Shown: piece after piece, positions 7,573 to 14,382 of the stretch
How the letters are laid out: every line of letters starts with the position of its first letter
How positions within the stretch are numbered: position 1 is the first letter of the stretch
DNA from: Flavobacteriales bacterium UBA1958
GTDB lineage: Bacteria > Bacteroidota > Bacteroidia > Flavobacteriales_D > Sanyastnellaceae
NCBI GenBank assembly: GCA_002336675.1
Contig: DDEI01000085.1
Location: forward strand, 1-14,382
Direction of reading: 5' to 3'
Length of the DNA stretch: 14,382 bases
Translations under genes and position numbers: made by a program
The notes under the pieces: model-generated
What the model was told of the DNA's origin: nothing
The model's database searches: none
Seen by the model: only the letters and a program-made list of their open reading frames with translations

Positions 7573-9228
7573 TTAGATAGACTCTGTTAAGCCTAAGAAA
7601 TCTCTTAGGTCGTCAAGATTTGTAGCATCTGAAATTTCCAACCCGAACTTACAGGGTTCACCTCTCTTAATTTTATCAGCGCTTAAGTCACCGCGGTAAG
7701 CAGCTATTCTTCCATCGGGCAGTATAGATACTAGGAGGTGTTTCCGACCACGCATGTATCTGAATTCCTTAAACTCAGGCTGAGCGTAATTGTAATAAAT
7801 ATTGTCTTCTAGATTTATGAGGTCTACTTCAAGCACAGAATTAGAATCTCCTGCTATGAAAAATGCTGCTGGAACTTTAATTCCTTTGGCTGGCAGAGGG
7901 ATAGCCATATCGAAATTGACAACCCCAAATTCTCCTAGATTAATAGATCTGTAAGGTGTGTCTGCAGATAAATTGGCTGTTAATTGGTTCACTATTCTTT
8001 TTCTAGAAATAATTTTTTCTAGATGTTTTTTATTTCGTTTAAGTTGGGCTAAAAAATCCTTTTCTCTTTTCTTGTTGGTTTTAATTCTCTTAGAGATGTC
8101 TTTTTTCTCTTCTTCTATGCGCTGCATTTCAGTTGAGTAGTCACTAAACGCATCTTGAAAATCATCCTCGTCTAGTACAGGGTAAACATCGAAAATTTCA
8201 ACTCTTTTAGTGTTTTTAAGTGTCACCAGATACCTTCCTCCTTGGTGTTTTTTATTTACGCTTATATCATTCCATGTTTCCTCATAAATACTCCAGGAGA
8301 ACCGGGAATCTTTGACTTCAAAAATCACATCTTCGAAACTCATTAACTCAGGAAACTCTGTAGGGCTTACATCGATTAGAAATCTATAATTAGTTAGGTT
8401 TTGTTTTCTTGGCTCCAGCGGTTTAGAAGATTCCAAGTCCTCATATCTACCTTCTAAATCAGCGATAGTCTTTTTTAGCGTGTTTACTATAGGCTTAGCT
8501 TTGGGAGCATTCTCTTCGGTTTGGAATTTATATACGGTGTTCTCACATACTTCGGCATAAGAGGTCAATGGCGAGTGCTCTGAGTATGACCACACATTGT
8601 TATCCAAGAAATACGTATTGGAATTAGTTCTTCCGGTAGTTTGCGGGTAATGAACTTTTAGGTCTTTTTTTAGTTGAACCTCATTATTATTCTGGTCATA
8701 AGCGGTTAAACTAAACATGCCGTCAGACTGAAAGTGAAGTTTCATTCCGGCAGAGTCATAACTCATAGGGATCTGACTGACCAAAATACTCAGCGCATCA
8801 TCATACTGCGTGAGTTTTAACGTAATGCTGTCCTTTAGTGTGCTTTGATTGCCTTTCAGGGAGAAAGCTTGTTCAGGCACTTCTATGACTACGCCAGATG
8901 GAGAAATCAAGGTGGTTTCTTCTCCGTTATTCACTTTAGCTTCCCAGAAAGGGAGCTCAATATTACTTTCTGTTACTAGTTCTTTTGAGTGATTAGGAGT
9001 GGCGTTTTCTTCTGTAATAGTGGGAGCAGAATTGTGATGATAAATAATGAAACCTACGACTAGTAAAGCAGCCAGCCCTGTAATGAGTTTAAGTGACCGA
9101 AAAGCAGTGTTGCCTTTTGCAGGCACAGAATACTTTAAACTATTAAAATCCTTCAATAGTTGACTGAACTCCCTGGGGTTTTCAGTTACATTAGAAGTGT
9201 CTTGGTTAATAATTACTTTCCGTTTCAT
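7573..9228 (-). CDS. Membrane-anchored probable anti-sigma factor with ZU5-like domain and coiled coil
   Basis: A 551-residue protein with one transmembrane helix (about residues 46-63), so the first 45 residues would be cytoplasmic and the rest periplasmic. Its start overlaps the sigma-factor stop (ATGA at 9225-9228), which suggests translational coupling and a regulatory partnership. Residues about 105-195 form a beta-rich domain (SPSGVVIEVPEQAF, IPMSYDSAGM, DGMFSLTAYD) that I recognise as a ZU5-like module common in Bacteroidota envelope proteins. Residues about 364-415 are a charged coiled coil (IEEEKKDISKRIKTNKKREK). The N-terminus lacks the HxxxC zinc motif of ZAS anti-sigma factors, and there is no FecR domain. 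The anti-sigma role is inferred from the operon and topology; a structural or sensing protein is the alternative. Confidence 0.76.
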   Translation of the reverse strand: MKRKVIINQDTSNVTENPREFSQLLKDFNSLKYSVPAKGNTAFRSLKLITGLAALLVVGFIIYHHNSAPTITEENATPNHSKELVTESNIELPFWEAKVNNGEETTLISPSGVVIEVPEQAFSLKGNQSTLKDSITLKLTQYDDALSILVSQIPMSYDSAGMKLHFQSDGMFSLTAYDQNNNEVQLKKDLKVHYPQTTGRTNSNTYFLDNNVWSYSEHSPLTSYAEVCENTVYKFQTEENAPKAKPIVNTLKKTIADLEGRYEDLESSKPLEPRKQNLTNYRFLIDVSPTEFPELMSFEDVIFEVKDSRFSWSIYEETWNDISVNKKHQGGRYLVTLKNTKRVEIFDVYPVLDEDDFQDAFSDYSTEMQRIEEEKKDISKRIKTNKKREKDFLAQLKRNKKHLEKIISRKRIVNQLTANLSADTPYRSINLGEFGVVNFDMAIPLPAKGIKVPAAFFIAGDSNSVLEVDLINLEDNIYYNYAQPEFKEFRYMRGRKHLLVSILPDGRIAAYRGDLSADKIKRGEPCKFGLEISDATNLDDLRDFLGLTESI

Positions 9229-9788
9229 TTTTCTTTCAAGTGCTTCCGCAACTTATTTAGTGTTCTGTGCATTTTTACCTTAGCATTACTCTCACTGAGG
9301 TCCATAATGACCGCTATTTCTTTTAATTTCACTTTTTCGAAATACCTCATTTCTATCATCGACAGGTTGTCTTCGCTCAGGATATTTAGTGCAGATGCCA
9401 ATTGATTTATATCGGTTTTAGAATCCGACTCATCTAAGTCATTCAGTAAATCTGCGCTATTAGACCATTCTACTTTTAGCGCTCGTTCAGCTGTATCTGC
9501 TCTAAACATATCACCTAGTTCACTTAAGGCTATTCTGTATAGCCATGAACTAAAAGGAAATCCCTGATACTTATACTTTTCTATATTAAGCATGGCTTTT
9601 AGAAAAACCTGAGATGTAATGTCGTTTACCAAATCTGCGTTAGCCACACGCTTGCGCACAAATTTGAATATTTGAGAATAATATTTCCTATAAAGCACCT
9701 CGAAATACTTCATGTCCTTTTTAGCTTTAGCCACTAATTCAGCGTCTTCGGCTTGGTTTGAATGCATCTCTTCTATGGGAATTTTCAT
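9225..9788 (-). CDS. ECF (sigma-70 family) RNA polymerase sigma factor
   Basis: A 187-residue ECF sigma factor that would direct RNA polymerase to a small regulon, probably envelope-related. Region 2 spans about 25-98 (FEVLYRKYYSQIFKFVRKRV, then ITSQVFLKAM and FSSWLYRIAL), including the DNA-melting and -10 contacts. Region 4 spans about 132-186 with the helix-turn-helix SEDNLSMIEMRYFEKVKLKE followed by IAVIMDLSESNAKVKMHRTL for -35 binding. The linker is short and acidic. The ATG at 9788 gives the family's usual length; a second Met at codon 8 is possible. Its stop overlaps the start of the membrane-anchored partner, fitting a sigma/anti-sigma pair under joint control. The TonB-C gene lies 34 bp upstream on the same strand. 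The promoter it recognises, and whether it autoregulates, are not shown. Confidence 0.95.
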   Translation of the reverse strand: MKIPIEEMHSNQAEDAELVAKAKKDMKYFEVLYRKYYSQIFKFVRKRVANADLVNDITSQVFLKAMLNIEKYKYQGFPFSSWLYRIALSELGDMFRADTAERALKVEWSNSADLLNDLDESDSKTDINQLASALNILSEDNLSMIEMRYFEKVKLKEIAVIMDLSESNAKVKMHRTLNKLRKHLKEK

Positions 9789-9822
9789 TCTGCTATACGG
9801 TAAACGTGAAAATTAAAAAAGG

Positions 9823-10266
9823 TTACAGTGGTAAAATAAATCTTACCGGAAGAATGAACTTGGCCGGAACCACTTGGCCTTTTTCTAAATGCGGTTCGAA
9901 TTTTTTAAGCAGCTTAGCCGCCGCCAGCGCATCGGTGTTTAATGATTTATGAGGACTGGAATGAATAGAGGTATTAATGACATTTCCTAATTTGTCTATA
10001 ATGACAGCTACCATAACCGTACCGTCTAGATTCTGTAAAATTGCACTTTCGGGATAAACGATTCCCCGCTGGATGTCATCTAGCAGAGCATTTGGGCCAT
10101 CTACGTATCTAGGGACTTGGTCTATTTCTAAGAAGAATTTTTGTTCACCGTATTTACGCACTTTAATAGTCCCGAATTTAGGATCCTGTTGTTGGGCGCT
10201 TACTAGCGTTGCAACGCTTATAAAGATGCTCAAGATAAAGAGTGTTTTCAACTTCAGTTTTTTCAT
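9823..10266 (-). CDS. Periplasmic TonB C-terminal-domain protein
   Basis: A 147-residue exported protein. Residues 1-24 form a signal peptide (hydrophobic FILSIFISVATLV, cleavage after SA). Residues about 66-145 match the TonB_C fold: YPESAILQNLDGTVMVAVII, DKLGNVINTSIHSSPHKSLN, then an ALAAAKLLKKFEPHLEKGQVVPAKF stretch (split here for length as AAKLLKKF then KGQVVPAKF) and a final IRP-type PVRFIL. It has no proline-rich spacer and no retained membrane anchor beyond the signal peptide, so it is unlikely to be a classical energy transducer; a solo TonB_C protein of unclear role is more likely. The ATG (10264-10266) abuts the TAA of the upstream methyltransferase with no bases between. Function beyond the domain is not known. 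Confidence 0.82.
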   Translation of the reverse strand: MKKLKLKTLFILSIFISVATLVSAQQQDPKFGTIKVRKYGEQKFFLEIDQVPRYVDGPNALLDDIQRGIVYPESAILQNLDGTVMVAVIIDKLGNVINTSIHSSPHKSLNTDALAAAKLLKKFEPHLEKGQVVPAKFILPVRFILPL

Positions 10267-10998
10267 TTACCAATGACTTATAATGATGCTAGCAGCTACT
10301 CCTGCATTTAAACTTTCCGCATTTCCCACTCCTTGAATACTTATTGTTTTATGCGCATTCATTTTAGAAACTGCTGAAATTCCATGCGCCTCACTTCCGA
10401 CTATTAGCGCCTTTTTGTCTGCCCATTTCTCCAGCTTTATTTCATCACCATTCATGTCTGCAGCGTAGAGGGTGAATTTATTTTGGGTGAGCGTTAAATA
10501 CATTTTTTCTAATTCGCCTCTATAAATAGTAGCCCTAAATAAAGAACCCATAGTAGATTGAACTGTTTTAGGATTGTATAATTCTACCGTTTGAGGGCTT
10601 AATAGGATCGCCTCTATACCAAACCACTCAGCGCTTCTAATTATTGTGCCGAGATTCCCAGGGTCTTTAATGTCATCTAGAATTAGAATGGAGTTTAAAC
10701 GGTCTAAATCTAACTTGAGAAGAGCCGGCTGCTCAGCGACAGCTAAAATTCCAGGGGAAGTTTTAAATGCAGTAATAGAAGCCATGTCCTCTGAAGAAAT
10801 AATTTCAGCCTCAGGAAAAGATTCTTGGAGAGAGGAGATACAGTATAAGTCAGTAATTTTAGCTCCTAGATCATCGCTATTCATGCTTATAAGCTCGCGA
10901 GTCATCTTTTCACCTTCCACTATAAATAGTCCGTGAGCATCTCGGTACTTTTTTTGATGTAGTGATTTTATAAGTTTCTTGCGGTTCTTTGTGAACAT
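10267..10998 (-). CDS. TrmH/SpoU-family RNA 2'-O-methyltransferase
   Basis: A 243-residue SPOUT enzyme that methylates a ribose 2'-OH in rRNA or tRNA using S-adenosylmethionine. Residues about 1-95 are an RNA-binding substrate domain (SpoU_sub_bind type, with the FIVEGEKMTREL segment). The catalytic knot carries motif 1 DDIKDPGNLGTIIRSA (108-123, N115 and R121), motif 2 LIVGSEAHGIS (198-208), and motif 3 ISIQGVGNAESLNAGVAASI (219-238), where SLN is the SAM-pocket signature. Length and order are normal for the family. The ATG start at 10998 is the only good one. It is first in a minus-strand cluster with the TonB-C and sigma genes, and diverges from the TamL-like gene across 53 bp. Its target nucleotide cannot be told from the sequence. 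Confidence 0.92.
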   Translation of the reverse strand: MFTKNRKKLIKSLHQKKYRDAHGLFIVEGEKMTRELISMNSDDLGAKITDLYCISSLQESFPEAEIISSEDMASITAFKTSPGILAVAEQPALLKLDLDRLNSILILDDIKDPGNLGTIIRSAEWFGIEAILLSPQTVELYNPKTVQSTMGSLFRATIYRGELEKMYLTLTQNKFTLYAADMNGDEIKLEKWADKKALIVGSEAHGISAVSKMNAHKTISIQGVGNAESLNAGVAASIIISHW

Positions 10999-11051
10999 TT
11001 GATTTTCTTTGATTCGTAAAAAAAATTCGATATAAACGTACTCAATTTTAT

Positions 11052-13559
11052 TTGTCTAAAAATTTCTTTCATATAAGTTCCATCACTAGACTACTGTTAA
11101 TTGTTTTACTAGTCTCCGCATGGAGTAGCTGTAGAGTGGTGAAGCATTTAGACGAGGGAGACCAGCTTCTAGTAAAGAATGAGATAGAGCTTTCGGGAAG
11201 TACTAGTTTACATGAAAGTAATCTGCAGTCGATTATCAAACAAAAGCCTAACACCAAATTATTTTTCTTTTTTAGATTCAATGCGTGGTTATACGGAAAG
11301 TATGACGAGGAAAAACTAGTTCAAAAACGAGAAAATAAGCAGCAGAGGTTGGATAGGAAAAATAACCGAAAAATAGCTAAAGGAAAAGACCCGGTCAATG
11401 AGACCAGTGAAACTTGGAGAGACAGGTTAATTCAGAATATCGGAGAAAAGCCTGTGATTTATGATTCTCTTAGAACAAATACGAGTAGCAAGCAGTTAGA
11501 AATTTATCTAAGGAAAAATGGATACTTTTCTGCTAAAGTAGCTCATGAATTAAGGCAGAGAAGTAAGAGAAAGACTATTTCTAGGTATAAAATAGAGACA
11601 GGTCAAGCCCATAAAATAGAGGAAATAACGTGGGATATTCCAGATTCTGGTTTAGTGCAGCTAAAAGGTTTGTTTGAGAAATTAGTAACCTTAAAGAAGG
11701 GAGATAGATTTAGTGTAGAAAAGTTAGATGAAAGCAGAGAATCTATCACGAGTTTTTTAAATAATCAAGGGTATTATAAGTTTAGCAAGGAATACATTAG
11801 ATTCGAGGTAGATACGCTCGGTAATCCCCTAGAAGTACATCTCAATGTACTCATAACTAATAAAAAAAAGGAGTCGAGTTTTTCTCCAGATTCACTGGTA
11901 GATGTTCCTCATAAAAAATATATCGTAGGTAGAATAGAGTTTCATTTGGATTATGATCCATTGACTAAGGTATATGAACCCACAGGGATGATTTTAAATG
12001 GTAAATTCACATTTGAGTATATTGATGTTTTAGGGTTTTACCCAGACATATTAGAGAATAATATACTGATCGAAGAGAATGATGTTTACCAGTTGAAAAA
12101 TGTGTCGAACACTTATAAAAAGCTCAGAAATTTAGAGGTGTTTAATTATATTAATATTCAGTTTGAAGAAGAAGAGCTTGTAGGCGATGTTTATAAACTG
12201 AAATGCCATATTTACCTAAAGTCTGGAAAAAACCAATCGACCAATTTCGAGATTACCGGCACACACAGAGATGGAATTTGGGGAGCTAATTTGAATACGA
12301 GTTACCGACATAATAATTTATTCTCTGGAGCAGAAAGCTTTAACGTTAAATTTTTAGTAGGAGCAGAGGCCGTAAGACCTGTCTCGGGTGTAGCGACCGA
12401 AGAAGAAGCTGGCCAGGATCTAAATGATAATCTCCGGTTAAATTCATTAATTATAGGTCCGGAACTCACACTGAGCCTTCATAAATTAGTTTTTTTACCA
12501 AAGCTTAGTCAACGATTCAGTACGCCTCAAACCGAAATTTCCGGAGTGTTTAATTATCAAATCAGGCCTGATTTTGAACGTTCATTGGCAGAAATAAACT
12601 TCGGGTGGAAATTCAGAGAGTCTAGTCGAAATAAGATTTACATCTCCCCTTTTAATTTCAGTGTTATTACTATTACAAAGTCTGATGCCTTCGAGGCTAG
12701 GTTGAGTGAAATTAATGATTTGTTTCTTATTAACTCTTATCAGGATCATTTGATTCCTTCATTTTTTAATGGAAACTGGGAGTTTAGTAATCAAACTTCT
12801 GGATACCAAAAGCGGTATACCTATAACCGATTCGGGATGGAGTCTGTAGGGTTGAATTTTAGACTAGGTAACGAGCTCTTCGGGAAGAAGGAAGTAGATG
12901 AAAATGGCAGTTATACCATAGAAGGAATTCGATTCGCCCAATACCTGAAATTCGAAAATGATTTTAGGTTCTTTACTAATTTCTCTAGAAATCAGAGTTT
13001 AGCCAATAGAGTCGATTTTGGGTATGCTCTTCCATACGCTAATAGCACGGTGTTGCCTTTTGAGAAAAACTTTTTCGCTGGTGGAGCTAATGGTATTAGA
13101 GCTTGGCAAGCCCGTTCTCTTGGGCCTGGTTCTTATCAAGACACCACGTCTCTAGTATCGTATAATAATTTAGGAGAAGTACGCTTAACGCTCAGTTCTG
13201 AGTATCGTTTTGACTTAACTAATATTCTAGAAGGTGCCTTTTTTATAGATGCCGGAAATGTGTGGATAGTGGATGATGAGGATAATAGAGAAGGGTCAGA
13301 GTTTAAGTCAAATTTCATATCAGACATCGCAGTAGGCGGAGGAATAGGTTTTCGTTTTGATTTTGATTTTTTCCTCATTCGTCTAGATTTAGGATTTAAG
13401 TTAAAAGACCCCTCCTTAGATAGGGGAGAGAAATGGTTTTGGGAGTCTAAAAGCAACTATGATGATTATCTGGAGAACCTCCGCAGCAAAGGACTTACAG
13501 AACAGGATTCTTACAGGTACTTTCCTAATATTAATTTGGGAATAGGTTATCCTTTCTAA
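11052..13559 (+). CDS. tamL: TamL-like Omp85 outer-membrane assembly protein (probable lipoprotein)
   Basis: An 835-residue Omp85-superfamily protein that would help insert proteins into the outer membrane. After a hydrophobic leader (RLLLIVLLVSAWSSC) comes C27, a likely lipidated cysteine; Bacteroidota TamL proteins are TamA relatives carrying such a lipid anchor. POTRA-like repeats occupy about 35-395 (for example the TSFLNNQGYYKFSKEYI segment near 233-249 and LEVFNYINIQF near 361-371). The barrel runs from about 397 to the end, with the conserved loop-6 block GGANGIRAWQARSLGPGS (677-694), FIDAGNVW, and a terminal YPF. The start is TTG at 11052: the frame has no ATG upstream before a stop, and the next Met is residue 313. 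No tamB gene follows; an MBL-fold gene does. Assembly role is inferred from the family. Confidence 0.9.
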   Translation: MSKNFFHISSITRLLLIVLLVSAWSSCRVVKHLDEGDQLLVKNEIELSGSTSLHESNLQSIIKQKPNTKLFFFFRFNAWLYGKYDEEKLVQKRENKQQRLDRKNNRKIAKGKDPVNETSETWRDRLIQNIGEKPVIYDSLRTNTSSKQLEIYLRKNGYFSAKVAHELRQRSKRKTISRYKIETGQAHKIEEITWDIPDSGLVQLKGLFEKLVTLKKGDRFSVEKLDESRESITSFLNNQGYYKFSKEYIRFEVDTLGNPLEVHLNVLITNKKKESSFSPDSLVDVPHKKYIVGRIEFHLDYDPLTKVYEPTGMILNGKFTFEYIDVLGFYPDILENNILIEENDVYQLKNVSNTYKKLRNLEVFNYINIQFEEEELVGDVYKLKCHIYLKSGKNQSTNFEITGTHRDGIWGANLNTSYRHNNLFSGAESFNVKFLVGAEAVRPVSGVATEEEAGQDLNDNLRLNSLIIGPELTLSLHKLVFLPKLSQRFSTPQTEISGVFNYQIRPDFERSLAEINFGWKFRESSRNKIYISPFNFSVITITKSDAFEARLSEINDLFLINSYQDHLIPSFFNGNWEFSNQTSGYQKRYTYNRFGMESVGLNFRLGNELFGKKEVDENGSYTIEGIRFAQYLKFENDFRFFTNFSRNQSLANRVDFGYALPYANSTVLPFEKNFFAGGANGIRAWQARSLGPGSYQDTTSLVSYNNLGEVRLTLSSEYRFDLTNILEGAFFIDAGNVWIVDDEDNREGSEFKSNFISDIAVGGGIGFRFDFDFFLIRLDLGFKLKDPSLDRGEKWFWESKSNYDDYLENLRSKGLTEQDSYRYFPNINLGIGYPF

Positions 13560-13640
13560 GCTATAAAGACCTCTGGAATTGTTTTCTTGAATTTACCATA
13601 GTTATGTAAACGCGTTATAGATGATTCTTAAATTAGCATC

Positions 13641-14382
13641 ATGAATCTTTATGCGATAAACAACGGAAACTTCATGTTAGATGGAGGAGCCATGTTCGGA
13701 GTAGTGCCTAAATCTATTTGGAGTAGAACGAATCCTACAGACGCGAATAACATGTGTCCATGGGCAATGCGTTCACTGCTTATAGAAGACGGAAACAGGC
13801 TTATTCTTATAGACTGTGGAATGGGAGATAAGCAATCGGAAAAATTTTACGGCTACTATTTTTTACACGGAGATGATTCTTTAGACAAAGGCTTAAAATC
13901 GCGTGGGTTTCATAGAGATGATATTACAGATGTATTCCTCACTCACCTCCATTTTGATCACTGTGGAGGCGCTATACGATTAGAGGGGGAGAAGTTTGTC
14001 CCTGCCTTTAAAAATGCACGTTTCTGGAGCAATGATTTACATTGGAAATGGGCTACAGAGCCTAATAAACGAGAAAAAGCTTCTTTTTTAAGTGAAAATA
14101 TTTTACCTATAAAAGAAAGTGGTCAGTTAGAAATGATAGAAAAAACAGGCAGATTTTCTAATAGTCCGTTTGAGGACATGGACATAGAACTCTTTTTTGC
14201 AGATGGCCATACGGAAGCACAGATGATTCCTTTAATCACTTACAAAGATAAGAAGATAGCTTTTATGGCAGATTTACTTCCAAGTACAGGCCACATTCCT
14301 CTTCCTTATGTTATGGGTTATGATACGCGCCCACTATTAACATTAGATGAAAAAGGATTGTTTTTAACTAAAGCAGCAGATG
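13641..14382 (+). CDS. MBL-fold metallo-hydrolase, 3'-partial
   Basis: The first 247 codons of a metallo-beta-lactamase-fold hydrolase, cut by the window's right edge. Metal ligands are visible: HLHFDH (H102, H104, D106, H107), then H190 in FADGHTEAQM and D211 in FMADLLPS, which would bridge two zinc ions. The N-terminus NNGNFMLDGGAMFGVVPKS and the DCGMGDKQSEKFYGYY segment resemble Bacteroidota MBL proteins related to N-acyl-homoserine-lactone lactonases, but lactonase activity is not shown. No signal peptide, so it is likely cytoplasmic. The ATG at 13641 follows an 81-bp gap after the TamL-like gene; there is no in-frame stop through 14382, and the last C-terminal metal-site part is missing. 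It was found by reading the sequence at the edge. Confidence 0.9.
   Translation, partial: MNLYAINNGNFMLDGGAMFGVVPKSIWSRTNPTDANNMCPWAMRSLLIEDGNRLILIDCGMGDKQSEKFYGYYFLHGDDSLDKGLKSRGFHRDDITDVFLTHLHFDHCGGAIRLEGEKFVPAFKNARFWSNDLHWKWATEPNKREKASFLSENILPIKESGQLEMIEKTGRFSNSPFEDMDIELFFADGHTEAQMIPLITYKDKKIAFMADLLPSTGHIPLPYVMGYDTRPLLTLDEKGLFLTKAAD

Noticed and set aside
11069..11281. Minus-strand open frame within the 5' part of the TamL-like gene
   Set aside because: Shadow of the real coding frame; no domain or start context supports it.

Overview
The window looks like the chromosome of a Bacteroidota member, probably a marine Flavobacteriia or Cytophagia relative. The DNA is AT-rich, starts lack clear Shine-Dalgarno sequences, and several gene families are typical of the phylum: a large TonB-dependent receptor, an ECF sigma factor with a one-TM partner of Bacteroidota type, a lipoprotein-like Omp85 protein (TamL type) and a Bacteroidota-type acyltransferase. 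The genus cannot be told from the sequence.

Layout, left to right. A TonB-dependent outer-membrane receptor runs in from the left edge (+). A small zinc-ribbon protein (+) follows. It ends one base from a convergent secreted DUF5060/GH-like protein (-), which lies downstream of a DEAD-box RNA helicase (-). The helicase diverges, across 90 bp, from an acyltransferase of the PlsB/PlsC superfamily (+). Next is a 308-bp gap with no intact gene. It holds a minus-strand remnant of a membrane glycosyltransferase (ArnT/PMT-like, GT39), missing its middle and shifted in frame near the start.

A tight minus-strand cluster comes next, read right to left: TrmH/SpoU RNA methyltransferase, a periplasmic TonB-C-domain protein, an ECF sigma factor, and its probable anti-sigma/membrane partner. 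The junctions are TAA directly abutting ATG, 34 bp, and an ATGA overlap. The glycosyltransferase remnant begins 24 bp after the last gene, so it was probably once the fifth member. Divergent from this cluster is a large TamL-like Omp85 outer-membrane protein (+), then an MBL-fold hydrolase (+) cut by the right edge.

Cell-envelope functions dominate: uptake receptor, secreted hydrolase-like protein, phospholipid acyltransferase, envelope sigma/anti-sigma pair, TonB-C protein and Omp85 assembly factor. I see no phage, transposon, CRISPR array, tRNA or rRNA. No clearly new multi-gene system is evident. The most unusual items are the undeclared glycosyltransferase remnant, the non-classical anti-sigma partner, the TTG starts of two conserved genes, and the H-x5-D spacing in the acyltransferase.
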